A stretch of DNA of 64,000 bases from Anthostomella pinea (GCA_963556695.1 CAUWAG010000010.1:4898001-4962000); one strand, 5' to 3'; counted from the first letter of the stretch, positions 11,991-22,463 are shown. The notes: a model not told the origin generated them from the letters alone. Made by a program: numbers and translations.

Positions 11991-12865
11991 GCAGATAGCT
12001 TTAATACCAACTCTTTAATACATCGCGCGCCTTATGTTATACTATACTTAATAACATTACGCTCGACGTGGGGTTAAGGTTAAAGTTTAGGTTACATAAA
12101 TATATTTATATATATATATATATATTATAATAATAAAGTAATATTAATTATAAAAGAAAGTTATTACGAGTAATATATTAAATAAATAAAAATACGTAAT
12201 GTTTTGAATAAGTTTAAAATATAATATTATTTAATTAAAAACAATAATTTTTTTATAAAAAAGAAATAAAACATTAAAATATATGGTATAAACTAGTTTC
12301 TAATTAGAACCATCCATATCGCGGGCGATAAAAAAAGAAAACTTTACAATATCGTGGACTCATTTAAAGCTTTCTTTTTTATATCCGGGAAATCGAAGCG
12401 AAGCTCCGATTTAAATTTAAATTTAATTTATTTTGAAACGACATTTAACATCTTCAAAATTTTGTTATTTTAAATATTAAACTTGTAATCATTTCATGAT
12501 TTATTTTGAAAATAATTTTAAATATTATTTAACTACTTGTTTAACCACTTATTTAATGACTTATTTAACGAATTATTCCAAGAATTATGAAAAGAATTAC
12601 TTAATAAATTAGTTAATAAATTATTTAACGACGTATTTGATAACGTATTAAAACCATTTTTCAACAATTATATAATAAGTTATATAAAAAATTATTTGAT
12701 AAATAATTCAACGAATTATGTAACGAATTATGTAACGAACCATTTAACGAAGTATTTCACAAAATATTTCACGAATTATTTCACAAATTATCTACCGCAT
12801 TATTTAACGCGTTATTTAACGCATTATTTAACGAATTATTTGACGAATTATTTAAAAAAAAAACC
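11991..12865. repeat. AT-rich RIP-like block
   Basis: The sequence is almost entirely A/T, with TA and TTA in excess and stops in most frames. It includes an (AT)n run near 12,105-12,124. This composition is what RIP (C to T, mainly at CpA) leaves in old repeats. No original element can be recognised. Confidence 0.75.
12540..12855. repeat. Degenerate 12-bp minisatellite
   Basis: A unit close to ACGAATTATTTA recurs at 12-bp or near-12-bp spacing for about 300 bp, with variants such as GCATTATTTAAC. Because the unit is a multiple of three, it leaves a frame open at 12,696-12,992 that would read four-residue repeats of TNYL type. I regard that frame as a by-product of the repeat and not as a gene. 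Confidence 0.75.
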
Positions 12866-12990
12866 GAAAAGTTTGCTTTGCCCCGGATTTGAAACCGGGG
12901 CTTTAAAGGTGCTCCTTGAATTGAAAAAAAAAGTAAAAAAAGTAAAAGTCGCTTTGCCTGGGGTTCGAACCCAGGGCTTCCAGGGTACGT
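12866..12990. repeat. Two diverged copies of a T-arm-like hairpin unit
   Basis: Around 12,884-12,902 a stem reads CCCCGG-ATTTGAAA-CCGGGG. Around 12,954-12,973 a second reads CCTGGG-GTTCGAA-CCCAGG. The two units share flanking CTTTGC and GGGCTT. The second matches the tRNA T-arm and RNA polymerase III B-box pattern GTTCGAAnCC. No complete tRNA cloverleaf surrounds either, so a tRNA-derived SINE or tRNA fragment is more likely than a working tRNA. Confidence 0.45.
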
Positions 12991-13268
12991 AGCTGCAATG
13001 GTGCAGTAGTTGCGGTAACGTAGCTGGTGCGCTGCCGACGTGGCTAATACAGTGCGTGGCGTGGGAGCAATGCTACTACGGGAGCTGGAATGGAGCTGCG
13101 CGGAATGTCTATTCTGACGGTGTCACTGCATAACCTGACGGTGTTCCCCACCCACTAAGCTTAATGCCGCTTAGGGGATCAGGTACACCCCAGTCGGTAC
13201 AAGTCGCACCCAAATAGCTCCTATGCCATGTACTTTTCCCGCCACAGTCATCAATTGGGATAAACTGG

Positions 13269-13290
13269 GTGGACAAAAGTCTCCGCCCGA
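13269..13290 (+). repeat. Left terminal inverted repeat of the mariner element
   Basis: It matches the reverse complement of 14,584-14,605 almost base for base. Confidence 0.88.
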
Positions 13291-13370
13291 CCCACCACAA
13301 TCTCCTTCAGATCAAAACAACGCATCAATCACCCTTCGACTTCACCACTCTCTCAACACCGCAATTGATA

Positions 13371-14404
13371 ATGGATTTACGATCTTTTAGGGACAAATTA
13401 AGCGGTAATCGCATCGCTAACGGCAAATTCACTTCAGAAGCTCGCTCAGCAATCGTGGCGGCGCAAATCGACGGCAGAACGCGTAGGGATGTTGCAACCG
13501 CATTTAAAACAAAGCGCCTGAAAACCATCTCTGATATTACCACCAACTTTGAGGCCACTTTTACACCAAAATCTGCTCCAAGGAGCGGTCGCCCACCCGT
13601 TTTGAATACTCGCGAACGCGCTCATGTGATCGAAAAGGCGAGAGAGCTCCCCAAGGCGACGTGGCAGAAGATCCAAAACAAAGTCTGCGTTTTGTGCTCT
13701 CTCAAGACTATCAAGAGGATATATCACGCACACGGCCTCTAGAAGTGGCGCGCAGCGAAGCGAATCAAGCTCACAGATAAATACGCTCAGAAGAGGCTCG
13801 CTTTTGCCAATTATTACAGCACACCAGAGCGCCTGGAGGAATTGTTGCGAACTATGTTCTTAGACGAATGTATGGTCCAAAACTCATCTGATAATCCAGG
13901 CGATTGGGCCATCCGATTCTCTTCAGAGCGGTACCGTTATGATCTTGTGAACGAGAAGGATCACGGCAAATCTCGTATTTTGATAATGGTGTGGTCTATG
14001 ATCTGGCTACGCGGCGGAGAAGGAGGACTAGGCAAGTTGGTCTTCTGCCCACTCGATCCGGATGCTCTGCCGGAGGAGTATCCGCAGAGTCATATAAATG
14101 GGTTCTTAAAGAAGGCCTGTTTTCGTTTTACGAGGCTAGAGATCTTTTTGTTCAAGATAACGCAAAAATTCACCTCACTGGCGGTGTTCCGGAGTGGATA
14201 GAGGAGCACGGCATCCACTGTATCGACTGGCCTCCTCACAGCCCCGATATGAACCCAATCAAACACGTTTGGCGACTTCTAAAAAAGAACATATGTGAAA
14301 TCGAGCCTGAATTTTCTGAATTGAAGGATAATATCCCCCATTATCGCTACACACACAAGTTAATTGAGCAGGCGTGGTCAGAGATCGATCCAGAGCAGGT
14401 TTGA
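13371..14404 (+). pseudogene. Mariner-type transposase, inactivated
   Basis: The frame starts at ATG 13,371 with an HTH-rich N-terminus and runs to a TAG at 13,741-13,743. It continues in frame through MFLDECM, which supplies the first catalytic Asp. It then shifts frame near 14,090-14,110. The second part has the second Asp in QDNAKIH and the family signature DWPPHSPDMNPI, after which the usual catalytic Glu of the NPIE motif is Lys. One nonsense codon, one frameshift and a lost catalytic residue make it non-functional. Fungal mariner transposases are normally about 340 residues, and the combined span fits that. Confidence 0.85.
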
Positions 14405-14583
14405 GCCTTGATGGAGTCACTGGAGGACCGAATAGCTGCAGTGAGGCGCGCCGGTGGTTGGTATACACATTATTGACTTAGTTATTAAATACAATTTATT
14501 TGAGAATTCTATCACCAGAATTGGATGTGTTATGGTTCAATTGAGTTAGAGGGTATAGTAGATGGAGGGGGTAAAATTGGGGA

Positions 14584-14605
14584 TCGGGCGGAGACTTTTG
14601 TCCAC
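14584..14605 (-). repeat. Right terminal inverted repeat of the mariner element
   Basis: It is the reverse complement partner of 13,269-13,290 and lies 6 bp from the TA duplication. Confidence 0.88.
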
Positions 14606-14611
14606 GCATTG

Positions 14612-14893
14612 TACCATAGGAGGTTTAAGCACGAGGAACACTACAACTGCTCTTGCGGGAGAATCAAAACGCGAGCCCACTTTGCTTTCTGCAACAGAGC
14701 CCTTACGAAACGGTCTAGGTGGCCACGAAGAAACCGCGGACACAACAGAGAACCCGAACCAGAAGGGAGAGCCTGTTGGAAATGGCTGATAATGCACCCG
14801 AAGAAATTTGGAGACTTCTGCAAGTGGACAGAATTATACACGAAAGTCTGTCCCAGGGTTACAGAACATCAGTTCATCGACCACCAGGTGTAA
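14612..14893 (+). pseudogene. 3' end of a Tad-like LINE reverse transcriptase ORF, truncated
   Basis: Reading from the TA duplication, the frame begins YHRRFKHEE, then CSCGRIKTRAHFAFC, and later WLIMHPKKFGDFCKW, ending at a TAA. This Cys/His cluster and the following W-L-I/F-x-F-C block resemble the extreme C-terminus of fungal non-LTR retrotransposon ORF2 proteins. Everything upstream in that protein would lie left of the mariner element, where only about 250 bp of possible LINE-derived DNA (13,010-13,260) remains and no frame is clearly readable. Confidence 0.6.
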
Positions 14894-15560
14894 TTGCGCC
14901 TGTTACCACATCTCTTTACTATTTTTACCATCTTTCCTAAAGCACATCTAGACGCCGCTCCAAAAACGACATTTATCAAGTGCGATTCGAATGAGCCATT
15001 GGGTATATTGATTGAAATTCTCTGCCAACTAGAGCGTTACCAGGATAACATAAAAAGTGCCATGTTATGTATTGACCCCAACACGCTATGATAGACTCCC
15101 AAGCTCTCATGATTATAAACAAACAACACAATGAGCTCGCCGGCACCATCACATCAACATATACAAAGCCCTAACCTAACGCCCTTGTCTGCCGCGGCGA
15201 CGAGCCACGGCCGGACGTCTGTCTTCTTATCCATCATACCCCGTGCTCGGGCCAGAGTTCCCAGGCCCCTATAATAGAGACAGATCTCTATTCGGCGAAG
15301 TGGTTTCCTAGACCAATACAAACCCCCATGAATGTGATGAAGGCATGTAAGGAGTCGTACCTGACAGTATCGAATAGATTGAAGAAGGAAAGATATACCT
15401 ACTAGGTCTTATCTAGCCAAGGACTCTCGAAGTCACGAGACGGGCAATGGCATGCGCGAGAGTGGCGATACGCGAGAGGATAATGGCACGCAAACGCAAG
15501 TTTCTGCATGTACCAGATGAAGGAAGCGTGGACCCTAAACCACCAAAACCCCGCACCATC
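14894..15560. other. Intergenic, no gene seen
   Basis: Composition is normal and frames are short. Nothing here matches a gene or element I recognise. Confidence 0.55.
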
Positions 15561-15565
15561 CCTAC

Positions 15566-15860
15566 CTATAGCTCACCGCCTGGTCTTTTCTCCTACCGCC
15601 TACTCATTCCACTCACTGCCTACCCATTCCACTCACCGCCTGCCTGTTCTTCTCACTGCCTGCCTTCTTACTTACCGCTTGCCCAGCCCATTCACCGCCT
15701 ACCTGTTTTGCTTACCGCCTACTAGATTTAGCTACTCCTTACCCACCTGATTCAAAGGCGGTGTCCGATCTAAGCAGGCGGTGTCTGAGTTAAGCAGGCG
15801 GTGTCTGAGTTAAGCAGGCGGTGTCTGGACAGGCATATGGTGTCTAGATTGAGCAGGCGC
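15566..15860. repeat. Two opposed minisatellite arrays of a CACCGCCT motif
   Basis: From about 15,566 to 15,722 the plus strand carries roughly eight copies of CACCGCCTRCC and close variants, spaced about 18-25 bp. From about 15,756 to 15,860 it carries five or six copies of the complement, best seen as three near-identical 20-bp units containing AGGCGGTGTCTGAGTTAAGC. The two halves could pair as a long imperfect hairpin with a short AT-richer loop. The array lies just outside the pogo-like element that starts at 15,965. Confidence 0.75.
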
Positions 15861-15964
15861 CTTGATCAGGTAGGCAATGGTGGGACGAGGCAGGTCAGGT
15901 GGATCGAGCCATCAGCATACAGATAGAAAACACAAGATTAACAAAGAACTTATTACAACGCGTA

Positions 15965-16005
15965 ACATCTCACCCCCACCTGCGGACCACCCCCCCACGG
16001 ACCAC
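15965..16005 (+). repeat. Left terminal inverted repeat of the pogo-like element
   Basis: It starts ACATCTCACCCCC and holds two direct copies of CGGACCAC, possible transposase contacts. It pairs with 17,861-17,900. Confidence 0.85.
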
Positions 16006-16142
16006 TCCACACCACACCACTCTCATTCAGATGAAGCCATCTACAACCACCACAGTTGCTAAATACACTAAGGTCGTGGTGTCCTAACCATAATACAGCT
16101 CCCAGAATCCGATTCCGACCCTAAATCTTCACCAGGGACCTC

Positions 16143-17729
16143 TTATGGGACCTCTTCGCCTGCAGCGGAGTCCTTATAGACCCTCCTGTTCCTCAGCTCC
16201 ATTTTGGCCTCCCTTATGTTAGCCATTGTGACGAATCGTTCCCCTGGTGTTGGTTTGACTGCTTTTCGAGTGGTATTAGCCTTTTTAGCCACTTGAGCCT
16301 CAAGCAGCTCACATTTGGCCCGTAGATTTGTAATGGTAGCAGCCTGAACATCCATGGCCTTGCCAGCCTTCCGCACCAACAAGCGCTCAGAGGGCCCCCA
16401 AAAGGAAGGGTCCTTTCTTTCGAGCTTTCGAGCACTCTCCCGCAAAGCCCGGCTTCCAGAGGGTGTTGTGACAATGGTTTTAGCTACCATCTTGAGAAAA
16501 TCTGGTGTTGTGGCTCGCTCGGAAGCCTTAGGGTCCCTCTTGCGTGCCCTGGCCACCCCCTTATCCTCCAGAATCACATATTTCGACTTCAATGCCTCCG
16601 CTCTGTTGCGAGGAACAATCCCAGTCTTTTTCCAGGCAATTTTGATGTTGAGGAGCGTCATTGTGTCCTTCCGGGCCTGCTCGTAGCACTCCAAAACCTC
16701 CTCCTTAGATGGCCTGAGTCCCAGACAGCCGCTGGGCGTCTCCTGGAGTAAGGACTTCAACCTTTTCTTCACTAAATTGAAGACTCCCACATCTAACACC
16801 TGGACTACATGGGAGCAATGAGGTTCATAAAAGATCAACCATACTTTGTTTCTTAAGCAGGTGGCTAAGAACTCGTCATTCGTATGAGAGTCGTGGCCAT
16901 CACACACCAAAACCACCCATATGTTGCCGTGGACCTCCCGAATATGAGGAATAAAGATACATTGAAGCCATTCTAACGCAATGGGATTCGAGGTCCATCC
17001 ATTGGGCGACGTAATAAACCTCTAGTTGGTGAATTTGCCCTCATTTTGGTTGCTAAATTACTGGGCTTGTACATTAATCCTTTTGAGAATCACCAGCAGC
17101 GGCAAGGTCTCACCAGATCCGCTCACACACTCTAGGGCAGTTATCCGTTCACCCTTCTCGACCCCTTTCTTCATAGCCACGTTGCCGGAGGCCTCGGAGA
17201 CCACCCAATGGGAGTCCCCAACCCCCTGGGCGATTCCCATTTCGTCGACGTTGTACCAGCGTGCTGGCATGAGGTTAGCCACGTCAAGGGCGTCACACCG
17301 ATCGAAAAAAATGTTGATATTTGCCGCTGTAGCACTATTCACTCGGTTGTAATCGATAACACGAGACTTCATTATCTTGACTTCCGGGTTTTGAGACAGG
17401 AACTTGGATGCCCAATTTTTCCCTAATTCTGGAGCATCCCCGGTGGCATGGAGCATCCGCTAGGCCATGAGACGGAACTTAGAGACCGCCAGAGAATACC
17501 CTAGCCGTGCTTGCCCCAGGGCCCAGCTTGCCAGCTTATGTTCGAGATACGGTGAGAGAGCCTGTTGGAGAGCGCTGGTCTCATTCCGCGTTGGGGTGCC
17601 AGAGATTCGTCGGTTGACGTACGAGCGACTGATTTGCCATTCGAGGGCTGACGAGCGGACTGGAGCTCCGCGTTGGATGGCCAAAATGGCGGCTTCAGCT
17701 TTTATTTGACAGTCGTAAAATGACATCAT
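16143..17729 (-). pseudogene. pogo/Fot1-family DDE transposase with in-frame stops
   Basis: A single minus-strand frame runs from ATG 17,729 to 16,143. It starts with an HTH/CENP-B-like region. The DDE core has Asp in WYNVDEMGI, Asp in LVCDGHDSH and Asp in VVQVLDVGVF, the D-D-D triad of the pogo group. At least three stops interrupt it, at 17,460-17,462, 17,058-17,060 and near 17,020. Two of these stand where the family usually has Trp, which fits G to A change of TGG as RIP produces. No frameshift is needed to read through, so the copy decayed by point mutation. The C-terminal half is basic and partly coiled-coil. Confidence 0.85.
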
Positions 17730-17860
17730 GAGATTCAGTAGTGGATAAGAATTCAAATAGTGTGCTTTGTGAAAAAAAAGATGCAAAAGTGATGGTGTAG
17801 ATGGTGGATCACCATAATCCTGGTGGTTGGTGAATTACGCGTTTGTGGGTCAGAGCGCGC

Positions 17861-17900
17861 TGGTCTGCGGGGGGGTGGTCCGCAGGGGGGTGGGAGATGT
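17861..17900 (-). repeat. Right terminal inverted repeat of the pogo-like element
   Basis: Read on the minus strand it starts ACATCTCCCACCCCC and matches the left terminus. Confidence 0.85.
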
Positions 17901-18195
17901 TATAAGACAACCGTTGCGCTATAAGGCAAAAGCTTCAACAATAACCCGAATGGTCATTGACACCTATTTCTGTACTATATGCATTACTCCGCACAGCAAC
18001 CCACTGTGCGACCGTAACAGAACCTCACATATACATATTATAATATATTTACAAAATCGTTCAGTACGACTACATCTAATAAAACGCACTTCGGTAAATT
18101 CGAGTTATTATCCGCTGTTTCCAAGACCCTTTATCATCTCTATGTCCCCGTTGCCTATTTCCTAACTTTGCTACACTTGGATACACAGAAAGGCC

Positions 18196-20650
18196 CTATG
18201 ACACGGTGCCGTGAACCCGCAAGGCATGGTTTTGTAGATGCATCTTAGAAGACAATGTGAAGTCGCAGACTTTATATTCTGGTTTCGAATCTTGTGCCAA
18301 AAGGGATAAATGTTTCCGCTTAAAGTGCTTCGTAAGATCTCTGGGGGTGTAGAATTCATACATGAGAGCTTCCGCACGAGGATCATCAGGCTCTAGAGAA
18401 AGCGCGGCTCCAATGCATAGAAAGCATCTCTTAGGTCTTTCTCTGTCATTGCGGACAAATACAGACAGCCTAGCAATAGACAGGGGGTTATCTTCTGGGG
18501 GCCCATGCGTGGGTTTGGATTGTGCTTCCTTGGTCGGTGAGGTGAATTTGCGACGTGAAGTTCGTCCTTCCTCAACGCTACAATAAGTAATGATGACATT
18601 GATAGCATCGTCCCTTCGTCGATATTGGCCTTCGAGAGTAGGGTCGACAGGCGCAGTCAGGGCCTTGACTAGTCGTTTCTGCGCTGGAAGTTGCGGACAA
18701 TAGGTTATGTCCGCCGGTACGGGCTTGGTGAATGCGACGCCCTGCAATTGGTGTTCGATGTCATCTATTGCCTGCTCGTCTGTCCAGTCTTCTCGGATCT
18801 TTTTGAGGAGCAACCTCTTCAGCCTCTGCTTTAGATTTCGAAGTTCCCGTTGTGCATCGATCTGCTGTTTCGTCCCTAGTCGTAGGTTCTTGAGTTGTCT
18901 TGTAAGCCGCGTCACATTGGGATCTGTGTTAACATACACCGCTTGCTTAGGAGTAAGATCGACTGGCCGCCGCTGGCTCATTGAATGACCGACACTGCAG
19001 GATTGTTTTAATAGTGCTTGTTGCGGCTTCTGGCCGCAAAGGATTTCCCACAGGTCTGCGCAAACAGCGTGACTGAGGTAATGCTTTTGGAAAGGGGTCG
19101 AGTTGGTGTGGTCTAGCGTCAGGTTACAGAGTGCTTCACTAACGTCGGCTGTATTGGAACGTCAGCACAACAAATTCCTTGGAAGTACAGGTAGAACGTA
19201 TGGCTCTGGTCCAATTCATTGCCTGCATTATAGCGCAATGAATATGCGATAGTTGGGTATTGAAGGCCTAGAATCTCTCTAATCCTCTTAATCTACCCTG
19301 ACATCATGCCGTAGGTGATGGGTTCCGTCTGCGATATCTGCAGCCCGGTAGCGGTTGTAATGACTTGGCGGAATATACATACGTCTTTGAGGTCGTCTCT
19401 GAGTGGCAAAGGCAACTCCTTCTCGCCGGGGTAGATATCAAGATCGTCTAGATGGCCCGGAGAGACAAGGCTAGGAGCCCGGAAAGCTTGATGTTGAAAC
19501 AAGATGCTAAGGAGGAAGACATGAGGGCTGAGAAGTAAAGATGGATCAAACATGGTTTCAGGAATCGTAAAGGTCTTACTAAAGCACCCGTAATATCAAT
19601 ATAAAGGAGCCTAAAGTTGCTAGGATAAAACACTTACGCATCTTTTGTCCCAAGGTATGTCTTAATAAACTCGAGAATAAATTTGATCAAAAGCTTGTGT
19701 GGCCTGCCGTCAGGATCTCTCGCTAATACGACCCAAATATCTCCAAATCGGAGCCGCAAGATGGATTTCGGGCGCGAGCTGGCAGGAGCCAGGAAAAGAA
19801 GAAATAAAAAAGTAAGAATCCGGAGCTCCCCGAGGTCAAACAACTTCCTCGTTGTGCTCAGTGTCGTCTCAATCTCCGCTTTGAGGTCGTTAATGGTCAT
19901 ACAGCGGTTGTCCCTCTTTTGGTCGCTCAGTTTGTGTTTCTTTGCCAGTAATCTCAAGACCTGAAAGAAAATATTAGAAATAGGTCTTTGGTAGGTCATC
20001 AAATTCCTACTTACCTTATACATATTGCGATTCAATTTTGGATCAAGCTTTGCACCCATGGCCATCTCATACACAAGACGAAAGACCTTCCAATTTGTGC
20101 CTAGTAAACTGCTCTTCTTCATTCCCCTTTTTTTCTTTCCATTCTTACTAACTATTTGGTTCAAGGACCAATCAAAAAAGTTATAGAGGAGACGGATATC
20201 AATAGACTCGAGGCAAGTCTGGGGATCCCGTCCCACAACGTCGGTACAGAACCTGCCAGAAAAACATCGTTAGCATGAGAAGACATAAAGCACTAGAATG
20301 ACTTACGTCCGCCACTGCTTCTTGATTGAGTTAAGTTGTATAGTGCTTCCAGGACTGTAATCTCCGACATTAAAAGCACTCTCCTTGAACTCTCGTAGCG
20401 CCTTCTGGTAGTACTCCAGCAGATGAACATTCCCTGCGAAGAGGTAGACTTGATCTGCAACATTGGAATCGTCATCACTGAAGTCCTCTACATCCATCAC
20501 GTCGCTCTCTGGGCTGGATACATCCTCGTACACGTCAAGGAAGTCGTCAGCATCCGCATCCCCTACTGCGGAGAAAGATGCGTCTGTGTCGTATAGGTCG
20601 TCGATGACTCGTGAGTCATATGGGTCATCGTGGATGCGTTGGCGGGTCAT
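18196..20650 (-). pseudogene. DUF3435 (captain-like) tyrosine recombinase with C2H2-type tail, lightly mutated
   Basis: Five exons on the minus strand (20650-20307, 20252-20015, 19960-19638, 19578-19202, 19148-18196) add to 2,235 bp, 744 residues. The N-terminus is acidic. The core carries DUF3435 hallmarks: SRPKSILRLRFGDI (first catalytic Arg), LLIKFILEFIKTYLGTKDA, FDPSLLLSPHVFLL, the second-Arg segment YSLRYNAGNE, and PFQKHYLS with the expected nucleophilic Tyr. The tail has RPKRCFLC and HLQNHALRVHG zinc-finger-like remnants. Two lesions are visible: a TAG at 19,293-19,295 where the family has Trp, and a donor of the last intron reading AT instead of GT (position 19,201). Without these the gene is complete. 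DUF3435 includes the recombinases that move Starship elements. Confidence 0.85.
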
Positions 20651-20802
20651 GCTAGTAATGCTGTAAGGGATACTCGATCATAATAAGTGCAGTTCATTAG
20701 AAGGCATTGTGCTTCCTCAAGTAGAGGTAAAGAGGAAGAGAAAACGCAAAAACATTGTTGACCAACTGAAGCGAGAGAGCTGGTATTTAAAAGGAATATA
20801 GG

Positions 20803-20974
20803 TGTGACGTTCTAATACGGTACAAGTATGTCCGAATGAGACAGAGCCCTGGAGCCCGTGGAATGTCAGGTATATCTACCACCATAGAATATTCAGTTGC
20901 TATCCAGAATATTCCACATCCTTTTGTGGGGAGCTTAGCCAATTGGTCTGGTGGTCAATTGCTATTCTGTGACA
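20803..20974 (+). mobile_element. Solo LTR, 172 bp, family A
   Basis: It begins TGTGACG, ends TGTGACA, and is flanked by the 5-bp duplication ATAGG (20,798-20,802 and 20,975-20,979). A copy of the same length in inverse orientation lies at 61,859-62,030. I count about 8 differences in 172 bp. No internal retroelement sequence adjoins it. Confidence 0.9.
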
Positions 20975-20979
20975 ATAGG

Positions 20980-21245
20980 AGCCATCTCTAGTTATGCTGC
21001 TGACAGGCCGAGCAAGCAAGGGAAGGAAAAGGACACAGCATCAGTGCCAGACACCGAACTGAATAAGAGTCCAGGATTTGGGTCGTGTTTGGGGACATGA
21101 GTACTCTGAACGATACATCGAAGTACAAAGGCCCATGGGCATGGTGGGGTATGGTGGGGTATGCAGCTTAAAGCGGCGTCGGATCACTGGCAAATGCACT
21201 GCCGGACTTGGAGGCAGAACATGCTGAAATAGGCAGCACGCTCGC
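20980..21245. other. Normal-composition spacer without a gene
   Basis: About 270 bp of mixed composition contains a short GGTATGGTGG duplication near 21,140. No frame is convincing. Confidence 0.5.
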
Positions 21246-22215
21246 CGTCTCTTTGTTTAAGCTAGTATATTTTATAAATTTAAAAGGTTATTAAAGCTGT
21301 AAAATTACCGGTAAGTTAATTATAAAAGCTTTGAAAAAATTGGTTTATATAACGAGGTATCTTACGGGAGGTATCTTATGGGTGATATATTGAATTACGG
21401 TTATTTATTAAAAAATAGTTGAAAAAAGCTGAAATCGAATAATTATTTAATCTTTTAATTATATTTAACATATAAATATTTTAAATAATTAGTAATATTA
21501 CTAACTAAAATAAATCTAATATTCATTAAATAGTTTCATAAGGTGGACGCGTTGCTTTATTATATAAATAAATAGATAATTATAGGTCGGGATTTAAGCT
21601 TTATCACCTTATTAAATTTAGCTGGTGATAAAGATTTTTTCTCTCCTTAATAAAGTATTTTATATGATTGGAGATATTAATAAGCACTTTTGTCCTGGGT
21701 TTTAAACTACCTGATAATAATATTATGATTAATCAATAGAGTTATAAAAAAACTTAATGGTTTAAAAAAAAATTAATATAAAAGACTTAATCTTAATCTT
21801 TACACTTCAATTAGTATGTACCGATTACTTTGAACGAGTTAGCCTGTTATGATAGCGCGATTAGAAAAAAGAGTATAACGTACAAATAAAGGTTGTAAAG
21901 AAGTAAGTTCGCTTTAATAAGAAGGATTTTCTAAAGCTTAAGTTTTTAAGAGAATATAAACGCGAATTTTTTAAAATAAGTTATTAACGTGGTTAAAACT
22001 AACCTTATCTTTAAACTTATTATTAAACTAAGAGATAAACGCTTTTTGAATATAAGAGTTATAAACATTTTATAGATAAAAAAAGCTTTTTTTAATAAGC
22101 TTCTAAAGAGCAAATGTGTTAATTTTACTTTAATTATAGATTTAAAGACGTTTATAACGAAATTTATCAATTTACTTTATATTATATCGTTGTTTTTAAT
22201 ATAAAGAGTAAAACG
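21246..22215. repeat. AT-rich RIP-like block
   Basis: The sequence is strongly AT-rich with dense stops. It forms the left flank of the gypsy insertion. No parent element can be identified. Confidence 0.75.
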
Positions 22216-22220
22216 GGTAT

Positions 22221-22463
22221 TGTCACGGCGCTGGACCCTGCCTATGGGCAGGAAGTGGAGGGACCCCGGGCGCCAGCTGTCGGCGGCCCGGGTGGACCAA
22301 TGTGGACTTGAGAACTGACGATATCTTCACTGTTCCCGCCCGAACCTAAATTGTAGCTCTTTGAGCTACGTCCTATCAATAGAGTTATTTATAACCCTAC
22401 CAGAACCGTAGAGAATAGACTGTCATACGATCGCCTATACTGCCCATACCGGAGCCCGTGACA
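22221..22463 (+). repeat. 5' LTR of the gypsy element
   Basis: It is 243 bp, TG...CA, and matches 27,887-28,129 with about 93% identity by eye. Confidence 0.93.

Larger units (their letters stand above)
13263..14611. mobile_element. Tc1/mariner-type DNA transposon, defective
   Basis: The element is 1,349 bp and is flanked by TA at 13,261-13,262 and 14,612-14,613, the mariner target duplication. Inverted termini contain the same 21-22 bp block: GTGGACAAAAGTCTCC and following bases at 13,269-13,290, and its complement at 14,584-14,605. Each block lies exactly 6 bp from its TA. It encodes a broken transposase and is inserted in a LINE tail. Confidence 0.88.
15965..17900. mobile_element. pogo/Fot1-like DNA transposon, defective
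   Basis: The element is 1,936 bp and is flanked by TA at 15,963-15,964 and 17,901-17,902. The inverted termini begin ACATCTC and continue into a C-rich block containing TGCGGACCACCCCCCC on both ends (about 40 bp with a few mismatches). It encodes one minus-strand DDE_1-type transposase with several stop codons. Confidence 0.88.

Noticed and set aside
12954..12973. tRNA gene suggested by the GGTTCGAACCC loop
   Set aside because: Only the T-arm is present. No acceptor, D or anticodon arm can be folded around it at the right distances.
12696..12992. Open frame with TNYL repeats as a gene
   Set aside because: It is fully explained by the 12-bp tandem repeat and runs into the hairpin units without any other coding sign.
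15756..15860. CRISPR-like array of 20-bp repeats
   Set aside because: The units are directly adjacent without unique spacers, the genome is fungal, and there are no cas genes. It is a minisatellite.
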